The notes beneath the pieces were generated by a model that searched no databases, was not told the DNA's origin, and saw only the letters and a program-made list of their open reading frames with translations. Source: Ramlibacter henchirensis (GTDB lineage: Bacteria; Pseudomonadota; Gammaproteobacteria; Burkholderiales; Burkholderiaceae_C). From it: 64,000 nt of DNA. The stretch's first letter is position 1. Each line of letters starts with the position of its first letter. Below are positions 43,301 to 53,931 of this stretch, one piece after another. The stretch spans positions 1,054,001 to 1,118,000 of the forward strand of contig NZ_SMLM01000001.1 in NCBI RefSeq assembly GCF_004682015.1. The letters are read 5' to 3'. Made by a program: the position numbers and the translations under genes.

Positions 43301-43825
43301 TCAGCGAGTCGATTCCCAGAGCGGGATGCTTCCGGCTTCGCGATCGGCACCCAGCACCTCGATCAGGCGGCCGAGGTCCCGGTCGAGCCGGGCCAGGGTG
43401 CGCTCGTCCAGCTCCATCAGCGCCTGGGGGAGCACGCCGGTGAACGGGCCCGGAGTCTTCTTGAGCACCCGGACACCGGCCGCCGTGAGCTGCAGGTGCA
43501 CGGCCCGCTTGTCCGCATTCGCGCGGTCGGCCACGACGAGGCCTTGTTCGAGCAGCGGCCGCAGGAGGTTGCTCGCGGTGGACTGATGGATGTCCATGGC
43601 CTTGGCCAGGCTGCCCACGCCGATGCCGGGCGCGTCGCGGATCACGCTCATTGCCCAAGCCTGCGCGCCCGAGATGCCGGCCTTCTTCTCCACCGAGCGG
43701 AAGTGCGATTTCACGCTGTTGACGACGATCCGGAAGCGGCGCAGCACGCGGGTGGCGGACTCGGTGAGCTGGGGCGGCTGCTGCGGCGGCGGGACCGCCC
43801 TGGGCGGCCGGCGGGAGGAGGGCAT
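43301..43825 (-). CDS. MarR-family transcriptional regulator
   Basis: A 174-residue MarR/winged-helix repressor: dimerisation helices (TESATRVLRRFRIVVNSVKSHF), the HTH IGVGSLAKAMDIHQSTASNLL near residue 80, and the wing DKRAVHLQLTAAG. A 30-residue Pro-rich N-terminal extension is present. It begins at the ATG at 43825 and lies divergent from a cytochrome P450 gene. The 260-bp gap contains inverted repeats and an intrinsic-terminator-like hairpin. By position it probably represses itself and the P450 in response to an aromatic or lipophilic ligand; that link is inference. Confidence 0.88.
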   Translation of the reverse strand: MPSSRRPPRAVPPPQQPPQLTESATRVLRRFRIVVNSVKSHFRSVEKKAGISGAQAWAMSVIRDAPGIGVGSLAKAMDIHQSTASNLLRPLLEQGLVVADRANADKRAVHLQLTAAGVRVLKKTPGPFTGVLPQALMELDERTLARLDRDLGRLIEVLGADREAGSIPLWESTR

Positions 43826-43855
43826 GCCGCGATCATATTTGCACGAACACGCCGG

Positions 43856-43886
43856 AAAAAAGGCGCCCCCGGCGGAGCGGGGGCGC
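43856..43886 (-). terminator. Intrinsic-terminator-like hairpin inside the marR leader
   Basis: On the minus strand an 8-9-bp GC hairpin (arms 43863-43870 and 43879-43886) is followed by six T (43861-43856), then by the marR ATG 31 bases on. If the marR transcript starts upstream of it, most transcripts would stop before the gene, giving an attenuator. If a promoter lies between the hairpin and the ATG (TATGAT at 43836-43831 is a possible -10), it would shield marR from readthrough. Confidence 0.55.
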
Positions 43887-43929
43887 AACAGATGAGTCTG
43901 CTCATCTTCCCAAAGGACCTCTCGATCCC

Positions 43930-43952
43930 GGGCAAAGTGTATTTGCCCAAAT
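43930..43952. promoter_or_regulatory. Overlapping inverted repeats, candidate MarR operator
   Basis: GGGCAAA-GTGTA-TTTGCCC (43930-43948) is a perfect 7-bp inverted repeat, and ATTTG-CC-CAAAT (43941-43952) is a second, overlapping one. Both are AT-richer than their surroundings and lie in the divergent gap between marR and the P450 gene, about 134 bases before the P450 ATG. Spacing and length suit a MarR dimer. Confidence 0.5.
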
Positions 43953-44085
43953 CGAATTTGAATGAGCGGGAATACCCCGCCGTTGGCGCGAAGCGACGCC
44001 GGGAACTTTCCGGGTCATCGCGGGAAAACCCTAGACGCGCCGCGCCGGCGTGCTGCGACGCTGGCCGCTTTTCAAGAGGCGCCGC

Positions 44086-45582
44086 ATGGACAGCACAACC
44101 ACTTCCGACACCGTGGCCACGCGGGCGATGGACGCGCTGCCCGGTCCCAGGCCCTGGCCGCTGGTGGGCAATGCGCTGCAGATCCAGCGCGAGCGCTTCC
44201 ACCTGCAGCTGGAGGAATGGGCGCGGCAGTACGGCTCGCCGTTCACCTTCAGCATCCGCGAGCGGCGCTTCATGGTGGTCACGCAGGCGGACAGCATCGG
44301 CCAGGTGCTGCGCCGCAGGCCGGACCTGTTCCGGCGCACGGAGCGAATCGAGAAGGTTTCGGCGCAGATGGGCTTCCTCGGGCTGTTCACCGCCAGCGGC
44401 GACACCTGGCGGCGGCAGCGGCCGATGGTGCTGGCGGGGCTCGATCCGGCCCATATCCGGCAGTTCTTCCCCGCGCTCGTGAAGGTGACCGACCGGCTGC
44501 GGCGCCGGTGGGAGAAGGCGGCGCGCGAAGGCGCAGTGATCGACCTGCAGGCGGACCTGATGCGCTACACGGTGGACGTCACCACCGGTCTGGCGTTCGG
44601 GGAGGACCTCAACACGCTGGAGAGCGCGGGCGACGCCACCATCCAGCAGCACCTGAACGTGGTGATGCCGGCCCTGTTCAAGCGGCTGCTGTCGCCAATG
44701 GACCCGCCCGCGTGGCTTCGCCGCATGCGCGACCGCGAGATGGAGCCGCACCTGCGCGCGCTGCGCACGGCCGTGCACGACTTCATCGCCAAGGCGCGCG
44801 CGGCGCTGCAGGCGCGGCCGGAGCTGCGCGAGCAGCCCCAAAACCTGATCCAGGCGCTCGTGGCCGCGCGCGACCGGCCCGGCAGCGGTGTGACCGACGA
44901 GGACGTGGCCGGCAACGTGCTCACCATGCTGCTGGCAGGCGAGGACACCACGGCCAACACGCTGGCGTGGATGCTCTGGCACCTGCATCGCCACCCGGAG
45001 GCTGCGGCGGCCGCCCGCGAGGAAGTCGACCGCGTGCTGGGCGGTGCCAACGGTGTGCATTCGCTGGAGCAGCTGGCGAAACTCGATGTCGTGGAGGCCT
45101 GCGCGAGCGAGACCATGCGCCTGAAGCCCGTCGCGCCTTTCATCATGAACCAGGCCTTGGGCGACACCGTGGTCGAAGGCGTGTCGGTGCGCAAGGGCCA
45201 GATGGTGATCTGCCTGATGCGCCCGCCGGGGCTGCAGGAACAGGAGTTTCCGCAGCCGGAGCGCTTCGACCCGCTGCGCTGGCGTGCGGAAGGCGCGGCC
45301 GCGCATGCCATGGCCTCGGCGAAGCGGCACACGATGCCCTTCGGCGCGGGCCCGCGCATGTGCCCGGGGCGCTATCTCGCGCTGGCGGAGATCAAGCTGG
45401 CCGCGGCCATGGTGCTGGCCAACTTCGAACTCGAGGAGGTCGCGCCCGAAGGCGGCGGGGAGCCGCGCGAGCGGATCGCGATCGTGATGGCGCCGGTGGG
45501 ATTGAAGATGCGCCTGCGGCCCCGAGGGCCGCGTGCCGGCCTCAATCCGGCGACGCCCACTTCTCCCGCAGCTGGCGCTTGA
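44086..45582 (+). CDS. Cytochrome P450
   Basis: A 498-residue soluble-type bacterial P450. Landmarks: [15 protein letters not shown] near residue 20, W-R-Q in [17 protein letters not shown]-helix oxygen-binding [14 protein letters not shown] near 287, ExxR in [10 protein letters not shown] near 345, and heme loop [17 protein letters not shown] with the axial Cys at residue 426. It should hydroxylate a hydrophobic substrate with electrons from a separate reductase/ferredoxin, not encoded nearby. The ATG at 44086 is chosen over an upstream one at 44050. Its 3' end overlaps the convergent acyl-CoA ligase by 41 bases. Likely controlled by the divergent MarR. Confidence 0.95.
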   Translation: MDSTTTSDTVATRAMDALPGPRPWPLVGNALQIQRERFHLQLEEWARQYGSPFTFSIRERRFMVVTQADSIGQVLRRRPDLFRRTERIEKVSAQMGFLGLFTASGDTWRRQRPMVLAGLDPAHIRQFFPALVKVTDRLRRRWEKAAREGAVIDLQADLMRYTVDVTTGLAFGEDLNTLESAGDATIQQHLNVVMPALFKRLLSPMDPPAWLRRMRDREMEPHLRALRTAVHDFIAKARAALQARPELREQPQNLIQALVAARDRPGSGVTDEDVAGNVLTMLLAGEDTTANTLAWMLWHLHRHPEAAAAAREEVDRVLGGANGVHSLEQLAKLDVVEACASETMRLKPVAPFIMNQALGDTVVEGVSVRKGQMVICLMRPPGLQEQEFPQPERFDPLRWRAEGAAAHAMASAKRHTMPFGAGPRMCPGRYLALAEIKLAAAMVLANFELEEVAPEGGGEPRERIAIVMAPVGLKMRLRPRGPRAGLNPATPTSPAAGA

Positions 45583-47080
45583 GCACCTTGCCGATGTCGC
45601 TGCGCGGCAGCTCGTCGATGTAGCGGACCCCGGCCAGCCGCTGCGTCTTGCCCAGGCGCTCGTTGGCCCATTGGCGCAGGGCTTCCGGCGCGGGCGCGCC
45701 GGCGGCGGGCACCACCCAGGCCACCGGCGACTCGCCCCATTCGGCCGACGGCACGCCGACCACCGCGACGTCCGCCACGCCTTCGTGCTGGCGCAGCACC
45801 GCTTCGAGATCGCTCGGGTAGATGTTGAACCCGCCGCTGATCACCATGTCCTTGCGCCGGTCCATCAGCACCAGGAAGCCGTCCTCGTCGAAGCGGCCGA
45901 CATCGCCGGTGCGGATGTAGCGGTTGCCTTGCGCGTCGTACCACTCGGCTTCGCGCGTCTTGCCGGGCTGGCCGTGGTAGCCGGTCATCATCGAAGCCGA
46001 CCGGCCGACCACTTCGCCGAGTTCGCCGGGCGGCACCTCGCGGCCGTCCTCGTCGATGAGGCGGATGTCGTGGCCCTCGGCCGGCTTGCCGACGGTGTGC
46101 AGCTTCTGCGGGAACTCGTGCGCCGCCAGCATGCAGGTGCCGCCGCCCTCGGTCATGCCGTAGTACTCGGTCAGCCCGCCGGGCCAGCGCTTGAGGATGT
46201 CGGCCTTCAGCGCGGCGGAGAAAGGCGCGCTGGTGCAGAACTTCATGACGAAGGACGAGAGGTCGAAGCGGTCGAACTCCGGATGGGCCATGAGCCGCTG
46301 GTACTGCACCGGCACGAGCATCGTGTGGGTGGCGCGCTCGCGTTCCGCCAGCTTGAGGTAGCCCAGCGGATCGAACCGGCCCTCGGTCAGTACCACGGTG
46401 CCACCGCGCGAGAGCGCCGGGAACATGCAGACCAGCGTGGTGTTGGAGCAGAGCGACGTCGCCAGCAGCGCCACCGACTCCGGTCCGTAGCCGCCCGCTT
46501 CGGCCCGCCCCATGTGCGCCCAGCGCATGCCGTGCGGCTGCACGATGCCCTTGGGCGTGCCCGTGGTGCCGGACGAATAGATGATGTTGAAGGGCCAATC
46601 CGGCTGCGGCTCGACCGGCTTCGGCCGCGAACCTTCGGGCGCCAGCCAGTCCTGCAGCGAGCGATGGCCCGAGCTGCCGTCCATCGCGATGCGCGGCACC
46701 GGCAGTTGCAGCGCGGGCACGGTGGCATCGGCGAACAGCAGCCGCGCGCCGCTGTCGGCCACCATGCCGGCGAGCTGCTCGCGCGTGGCCCCGGTCGGCA
46801 GCGGCGCCACGGCCGCGCCGGCACGCAGCCCGCCCACGAACAGGGTGGCGTACTCGATGCTGTTGGCGCCGCTGATCGCGATGCTCTCGCGCGGCTGCAC
46901 GCCATCACGCTGCAGCGCGGCCGCGATGCGGTCCGCGAGGGCATCGAGCTCGCCCCAGCTGAGCCGCCGCTCGCCTTGGACAAATGCTGTGTGGCCCGGC
47001 CGCGCGGCCGCGTGCTCCCGCACGAGCTCGCTGAAAACGCGGAACGGCGGGAAGGCAGAGGAGTCGGTCGGCGTGCTCAT
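45542..47080 (-). CDS. AMP-dependent acyl-CoA ligase
   Basis: A 512-residue ANL-superfamily ligase that makes acyl-CoA from an acid, ATP and CoA. A3-type motif IIYSSGTTGTPKG at 166-178, YYGMTEGGG near 297, GDVGRFDEDGFL near 385, RRKDMVISGGFNIYPSDLE near 400 and the catalytic lysine in [11 protein letters not shown] near 503. The acid could be a fatty, aromatic or dicarboxylic acid; the family name does not settle it. It is convergent with the P450 and overlaps it by 41 bases. The upstream glgC gene on the same strand is 61 bases away and unrelated. Confidence 0.9.
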   Translation of the reverse strand: MSTPTDSSAFPPFRVFSELVREHAAARPGHTAFVQGERRLSWGELDALADRIAAALQRDGVQPRESIAISGANSIEYATLFVGGLRAGAAVAPLPTGATREQLAGMVADSGARLLFADATVPALQLPVPRIAMDGSSGHRSLQDWLAPEGSRPKPVEPQPDWPFNIIYSSGTTGTPKGIVQPHGMRWAHMGRAEAGGYGPESVALLATSLCSNTTLVCMFPALSRGGTVVLTEGRFDPLGYLKLAERERATHTMLVPVQYQRLMAHPEFDRFDLSSFVMKFCTSAPFSAALKADILKRWPGGLTEYYGMTEGGGTCMLAAHEFPQKLHTVGKPAEGHDIRLIDEDGREVPPGELGEVVGRSASMMTGYHGQPGKTREAEWYDAQGNRYIRTGDVGRFDEDGFLVLMDRRKDMVISGGFNIYPSDLEAVLRQHEGVADVAVVGVPSAEWGESPVAWVVPAAGAPAPEALRQWANERLGKTQRLAGVRYIDELPRSDIGKVLKRQLREKWASPD

Positions 47081-47141
47081 GCGAAGGCGGCGATGAAGCA
47101 GGGATTCTGCCTCTCCCGGCCCCCGCCTCGCGTCGCGCGCT

Positions 47142-48470
47142 TCACAGCTGTTCGAGCATCTCCGGCGTCACCAGCACCACGCCGGTGTCGGTGCGGTAGA
47201 AGCGCCGCGCGTCCGCCTCGGCATCCTCGCCGATCACCATCCCGTCCGGGATGCGGCAGCCGCGGTCGATGACCACGCGCGAAAGGCGCGCGCCGCGGCC
47301 GATGTCGCAGCCGGGCAGGATCACCGTCTCGCGGATCTTGCAGCACGAGTGCACGCGGACGCTGGAGAACAGCACCGAGTGCGTCAGGTCGGAGCCCGAC
47401 ACGATGCAGCCGCCCGAGACCATGACGTTGGCTATCTCGCCGTGCCGGCCGCCCTCGTCGGGCACGAACTTGGCCGGCGGCAGCTGCTCCTGGTGCGTCC
47501 AGATCGGCCAGTCGCGGTCGTAGATGTTCAGCTCCGGCATGTTGGAGGCGAGGTCCAGGTTCGCCGCCCAGAACGCGTCGACGGTTCCGACGTCACGCCA
47601 GTAAGGGTCGTGGCGGGTGCTCGCGGGCACGCTCGACAGGTTGAGCGGATGCGCCAGCGCCTGGCCCTGCGCCACCAGCTTGGGGATCACGTCCTTGCCG
47701 AAGTCGCGCTGCGAGTTCGGGTCGTTGCAGTCCTCCTCCAGCAGGCGGTACAGGTACTCGGCATCGAAGACGTAGATGCCCATGCTGCCCAGCGCACGGT
47801 CGGGCTTGCCCGGCATGGCGGGCGGGTCGGCCGGTTTCTCGAGGAAGTTCGTAATGCGCCGCCGCTCGTCGATGTGCATCACGCCCAGCGCGGTGGCCTC
47901 CATGCGCGGCACCTCGATGCAGCCCACGGTGCACTTGCTGCCCGACTCGACGTGGTCCAGCAGCATCAGCGAATAGTCCTGCTTGTAGATGTGGTCCCCG
48001 GCGAGGACGAGGATGTACTCGGGGCCGTAGCTGCGCAGGATGTCGATGTTCTGGTAGATCGCGTCGGCCGTGCCGCGGTACCAGTCGGCCTCGTTGATGC
48101 GTTGCTGGGCCGGCAGCAGGTCGATGAACTCGTTGGCGTCGCCGCGCAGGAAGTTCCAGCCGCGCTGCAGGTGGCGCAGCAGCGAGTGCGACTTGTATTG
48201 CGTCAGCACCCCGATGCGGCGGATGCCCGAGTTGATGCAGTTGGACAGCGCGAAGTCGACGATGCGGAACTTGCCGCCGAAATAGACGGCGGGCTTGGCG
48301 CGCCGGTCGGTCAGTTCGCGCAGCCGCGAACCACGGCCGCCGGCCAGCACCAGCGCGACCGTGCGTTTGGGGAGCTGGCGCGCCAGGCTCAGCCGTTCGG
48401 CCGTGCGCGCGTCTTCGTTGAGGTTGCGGGCGGGGATGAGGTGTTCGAAGGCGAGGTCTTCTTTGGCCAT
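47142..48470 (-). CDS. glgC: Glucose-1-phosphate adenylyltransferase (ADP-glucose pyrophosphorylase)
   Basis: A 442-residue GlgC: nucleotidyl-transferase domain with [29 protein letters not shown] near residue 40, the [16 protein letters not shown] and GTADAIYQN segments, and a C-terminal left-handed beta-helix with hexapeptide-like turns. Makes ADP-glucose for glycogen synthesis. The start at 48470 has AAGGA eight bases upstream; the frame reaching 48494 adds only 8 residues. It stands alone; glgA, glgB and glgP are not in the window. The gene is divergent from the class II aldolase with 171 bases between. Confidence 0.95.
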   Translation of the reverse strand: MAKEDLAFEHLIPARNLNEDARTAERLSLARQLPKRTVALVLAGGRGSRLRELTDRRAKPAVYFGGKFRIVDFALSNCINSGIRRIGVLTQYKSHSLLRHLQRGWNFLRGDANEFIDLLPAQQRINEADWYRGTADAIYQNIDILRSYGPEYILVLAGDHIYKQDYSLMLLDHVESGSKCTVGCIEVPRMEATALGVMHIDERRRITNFLEKPADPPAMPGKPDRALGSMGIYVFDAEYLYRLLEEDCNDPNSQRDFGKDVIPKLVAQGQALAHPLNLSSVPASTRHDPYWRDVGTVDAFWAANLDLASNMPELNIYDRDWPIWTHQEQLPPAKFVPDEGGRHGEIANVMVSGGCIVSGSDLTHSVLFSSVRVHSCCKIRETVILPGCDIGRGARLSRVVIDRGCRIPDGMVIGEDAEADARRFYRTDTGVVLVTPEMLEQL

Positions 48471-48641
48471 GGAAACGTCCTTGCTCAGGCGCACTTTCCG
48501 CCACGTGCCGGTGCATGCCTGTAGGACGCCTTCGACTGTCGAACGGCCATCGGGCCACCGGCTGCCTCTGCGCGGGCGCTAGGGAAATCCCGAGGCGCGA
48601 TCCGGCTGGACGCGCGCGGACGCGTTGAACAATTGCGCACC

Positions 48642-49403
48642 ATGAACCACTCCTTCGCCGACCTTCCCGAGGAGGCAGCCGCCCGCCGCGAGCTCGCCGC
48701 CTGCTACCGCCTGTTCGACCAGCTCGGCTGGACCGAGGCGATCTTCAACCACATCACGCTGCGCGTGCCGTCGCCGCCCGGCTCGGCGCACTACCTGATC
48801 AATCCCTTCGGCCTGCACTACTGCGAGGTCTCCGCGTCCAACCTGGTGAAGATCGACATCGAGGGCAACGACATCACCGGCACCGGCCGCCAGGTCAACC
48901 GCGCGGGGTTCGTGATCCACGGCGCCATCCACCAGGCCCGGCCCGACGCGCACTGCGTCATGCACATCCACACCACGGCCGGCTGCGCCGTGTCGTGCAA
49001 GGAGAGCGGGCTGCGCCACGACAACTTCTATTCCGCCATGCTGTACGGCGACGTCGGCTACCACGAGTACGAGGGCGTCACGACCAACGTGGACGAACGC
49101 CCGCGGCTGGTGCAGTCGCTCGGCAACCGCAACCACCTGATCCTGCGCAACCACGGACTCCTTACCGTGGGAGGCAGCGTGGCGCAGTGCTTCCAGCGGC
49201 TGTGGACGCTGCAGCGGGCGTGCGAGATCCAGCTGGCCGCCGACGCGGGCGCGGGCCCGAACCGGGAGATCCCCGTCTCGGTGCTGGAGAAGGTGCCGGC
49301 CAGCCGGCTGAAGATGAACGACAGCACCAAGGCCGACGGCGTCTCGCAGATGATGTTCGACGCCATGCTGCGCCGCGCGGGCATCTCGCGCGACGCGCTC
49401 TGA
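48642..49403 (+). CDS. Class II aldolase/adducin-family protein
   Basis: A 253-residue class II aldolase-like protein. Metal-binding His lie in MHIHTTAGCAVS (H108, H110) and a later His in ILRNHGLLTVG near residue 170; the acidic residue expected earlier lies in the WTEAIFNHITLR region. The family covers fuculose and ribulose phosphate aldolases and decarboxylase-like enzymes, but many members next to dioxygenase genes act on unknown hydroxy acids. It forms an operon with the TauD-type dioxygenase (14 bases) and Bug receptor that follow, so all three probably serve uptake and breakdown of one compound. Confidence 0.87.
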   Translation: MNHSFADLPEEAAARRELAACYRLFDQLGWTEAIFNHITLRVPSPPGSAHYLINPFGLHYCEVSASNLVKIDIEGNDITGTGRQVNRAGFVIHGAIHQARPDAHCVMHIHTTAGCAVSCKESGLRHDNFYSAMLYGDVGYHEYEGVTTNVDERPRLVQSLGNRNHLILRNHGLLTVGGSVAQCFQRLWTLQRACEIQLAADAGAGPNREIPVSVLEKVPASRLKMNDSTKADGVSQMMFDAMLRRAGISRDAL

Positions 49404-49417
49404 GAACGGAGATCGCG

Positions 49418-50392
49418 ATGGCCTTGAACGAACACGGATTCGAAGTCGTTCGCCTCGGCGGCAACATCGGCGCCGAGATCCGCGGACTGGACCTGCGCAA
49501 GCCGATGCCGCGCACGCAATTCGAGGCGCTGAACGCGGCCTTCGTGAAGCACGAGGTGCTCGTGTTTCGCGACCAGGACATCACGCTGGAACAGCAGATG
49601 GCCTTCGGCCGCATGTTCGGCGAGCTGTCGATCCATCCCTTCAGCCCCAACCTGGACGACCAGCGCGAGGTGATCGTGCTGGACTACTCGGCCGACAACC
49701 CGCCGGCGCTCACCGACCAGTGGCATTCGGACGAGACCTTCCGCATGGCGCCGCCCATGGCCACCATCCTGCGGGCCAAGGTGGTGCCAGAGTTCGGCGG
49801 CGACACGCTGTTCGCCAGCATGACGGCGGCCTACACGGGTTTGTCCGAGCGCATGAAGCAGTACATCCATGGCCTGGAGGCGATCCACGACTTCAAGCCG
49901 TTCCGGCACCTGTTCACCAGCTCGGAGGCGCACCAGCGCCGGCTGCGCGAACTGGAGCAGGAGTTCCCCACTCCCTCCCATCCGCTGGTGCGCGTCCATC
50001 CGGTGACGGGCCGGCGCATCCTCAACTGCAACGCGCAGTTCACTGTCCGCATCAAGGGGCTCAAGGACGACGAGAGCCAGATGATCCTGAACTACCTGTA
50101 CAGCCGCGCCGCGATCCCCGAGTACCAGTTGCGCGTGAAGTGGCAGCCGCACACAGTCGTGATGTGGGACAACCGCTCCACCCAGCACTACGCGCCGCAC
50201 GACTACTACCCGCAGCGGCGCACGATGAACCGGGTGACGATCTCAGGTGATGCAGTGGTCGGCGTCAGCGGTCCCTACACGCCGGAGGAGGGCGTGGCGC
50301 CGCTGCCGGATGGGCACAACGTGAAGGTGGCGCCCCCGGGCAAGCGGCCGATCCGCGAGTTCGAGCGCAAGCTGTCCAAGGAGGGTGCATGA
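49418..50392 (+). CDS. Fe(II)/2-oxoglutarate dioxygenase, TauD/TfdA family
   Basis: A 324-residue dioxygenase. The metal triad is visible: H103-x-D105 in QWHSDETF and H257 in TQHYAPHDYY; the 2-oxoglutarate arginine is in PQRRTMNRVTI. The start MALNEHGFEVVRLGGNIGAEIRGLDL is typical of the TauD/TfdA/AtsK set, which hydroxylate taurine, 2,4-D or alkyl sulfates. The substrate here is not shown. It lies between an aldolase and a Bug receptor; its stop overlaps the receptor ATG as ATGA, so the genes are coupled. GGAGA is found about six bases before the ATG. Confidence 0.93.
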   Translation: MALNEHGFEVVRLGGNIGAEIRGLDLRKPMPRTQFEALNAAFVKHEVLVFRDQDITLEQQMAFGRMFGELSIHPFSPNLDDQREVIVLDYSADNPPALTDQWHSDETFRMAPPMATILRAKVVPEFGGDTLFASMTAAYTGLSERMKQYIHGLEAIHDFKPFRHLFTSSEAHQRRLRELEQEFPTPSHPLVRVHPVTGRRILNCNAQFTVRIKGLKDDESQMILNYLYSRAAIPEYQLRVKWQPHTVVMWDNRSTQHYAPHDYYPQRRTMNRVTISGDAVVGVSGPYTPEEGVAPLPDGHNVKVAPPGKRPIREFERKLSKEGA

Positions 50393-51372
50393 ACGCGTCG
50401 CTTGTCACTCGCCGCCAGCTGCTGGCGAGCGCCGCCGCCGCGGGCGGTGCGCTCGCGCTGCCGGCGCTGGCGCAGGGCACTTATCCGGATCGTCCGATCA
50501 AGCTGCTGGTGCCCTTCCCGGCGGGCGCGCTCACGGACACGCTCGGCCGGCTCGTCGCCGACCGCATCCGTCCCGCGCTGGGGCAGCCCATCGTGGTGGA
50601 GAACCGCCCGGGCGCCGGCACGTTGCTCGGCGCCAGTGTCGTGGCCAAATCGCCGCCCGACGGCTACCAGCTGATGGTGGCCACCAGCACCACGCTGGCC
50701 ATCTCGCCGGCGATGTACGCGAACCCGCCCGCGACCCCCTCCGAATTCATCGGCGTGGCGATGATCGGCGCAGTGAGCCTGTACCTCGTCACGCGCCCGG
50801 ACCTGAAGGTGGCGAGCCTGCCCGAACTCGTGAAGGAGATCCGCAACAACCCGGGCAAGCTGAACTTCGGCTCGCCCGGCACGGGCACGATGCACCACCT
50901 GATCGTGGAGATGATCAAGGGACAGGAAAAGGTGCAGGCCACGCACGTGCCCTACCAGGGAAGCATGACCGCGTTGCAGGACCTGATGACCGGCCGCATC
51001 GACTTCATGTTCCTCGACGCGGTCGCGGCCATGCCGCAGATCCAGGCCGGAAAGATCAACGCCATCGCGGTGGCCGCCGCGCGGCGCACGCAGGCGTTGC
51101 CGAACGTGCCGACCGTGGCCGAGACCTTCCCGCAGATCGACCTTCAGGCCTGGCAGACGGTGGCCGCGCCGCGTGCCACGCCGATGCCGATCGTCCAGCG
51201 GCTGAATGCCGAGATCAACAAGGCGCTGGATTCGCCCGAGGGCCGGGCCGCGCTGCAGAAGGTGGGCGTGGATGCGATGCCCATGAGCGTGCAGCAGCTC
51301 AATGAGCTGATTGCGCGGGATGAGAAGCGGCTGGGGGATCTGGTGCGCGCGGCGGGGTTGAAGGCGAGCTGA
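50389..51372 (+). CDS. Bug-family tripartite tricarboxylate transporter substrate-binding protein
   Basis: A 327-residue periplasmic receptor with a twin-arginine-like signal (MNASLVTRRQLLASAAAAGG, ALA cleavage). Family motifs: YPDRPIKLLVPFPAGALTDTL, IVVENRPGAGTLLGA, THVPYQGSMTALQDLMTGRIDF and ALPNVPTVAETFP. It most likely collects the acid handled by the co-transcribed dioxygenase and aldolase. No membrane TctAB pair is present, so uptake must use a permease elsewhere. ATGA overlap with the dioxygenase. Confidence 0.93.
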   Translation: MNASLVTRRQLLASAAAAGGALALPALAQGTYPDRPIKLLVPFPAGALTDTLGRLVADRIRPALGQPIVVENRPGAGTLLGASVVAKSPPDGYQLMVATSTTLAISPAMYANPPATPSEFIGVAMIGAVSLYLVTRPDLKVASLPELVKEIRNNPGKLNFGSPGTGTMHHLIVEMIKGQEKVQATHVPYQGSMTALQDLMTGRIDFMFLDAVAAMPQIQAGKINAIAVAAARRTQALPNVPTVAETFPQIDLQAWQTVAAPRATPMPIVQRLNAEINKALDSPEGRAALQKVGVDAMPMSVQQLNELIARDEKRLGDLVRAAGLKAS

Positions 51373-51432
51373 AGTTCGCTTCCAGCGTCCAGGGCGCAGG
51401 CGGGGCCTGGCGCCTTGGCAGAATCGCTCCCC

Positions 51433-51909
51433 ATGCGAATCGCCAAAGACACCGTCGTCACCCTCACCTACAAGGTCGCAGACCTGAACGGCCGCCTGCT
51501 CGAGCAGAGCAAGGAACCCCTGGCCTACCTGCACGGCGGCTACGACAACACGCTGCCGAAGATCGAAGCCGCGCTCGACGGGAAGGAGCCGGGCTACCAG
51601 GTCACGCTGGAGCTGCAACCCGAAGACGCCTTCGGCATGCGCGACGAGGCGCTGGTGCGCACCATGCCGAAGAAGGAGTTCCCGCCGGGCGTGAAAGTGG
51701 GCGGCCAGCTCGAAGGCATGACGGACAGCGGCCAGCCGCATGTGTTCCACGTCATGAAGATCAAGGGCGATACGGTCCACCTCGACGGCAACCATCCGCT
51801 CGCGGGCAAGGCGCTCAGATTCCTGCTCAAGGTGATGAGCGTCCGCGCGGCCACGTCGGAGGAGATCGAGCACCGCCACGTGCACGGTGAGCACGGGCAC
51901 CACCACTGA
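51433..51909 (+). CDS. slyD: FKBP-type peptidyl-prolyl isomerase, SlyD-like
   Basis: A 158-residue SlyD-type foldase: FKBP strand TVVTLTYKVADLNGRLLEQ, YLHGGYDNTLPKIEAALDGKEPGYQVTLELQPEDAFG (landmarks YLHGGYDN, EDAFG), an insert-in-flap chaperone domain about residues 70-125, then FEL-like return and a His-rich metal-binding tail (HRHVHGEHGHHH). It isomerises proline bonds, chaperones unfolded proteins and may deliver nickel. The ATG is 51433; a TTG 18 bases earlier adds a few residues. A GGCAGAATCG stretch upstream resembles the candidate -10 motif noted elsewhere. Confidence 0.92.
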   Translation: MRIAKDTVVTLTYKVADLNGRLLEQSKEPLAYLHGGYDNTLPKIEAALDGKEPGYQVTLELQPEDAFGMRDEALVRTMPKKEFPPGVKVGGQLEGMTDSGQPHVFHVMKIKGDTVHLDGNHPLAGKALRFLLKVMSVRAATSEEIEHRHVHGEHGHHH

Positions 51910-51926
51910 TCGCGCGGAGAACCAGC

Positions 51927-53929
<2,003 letters not shown>

Positions 53930-53931
53930 GC

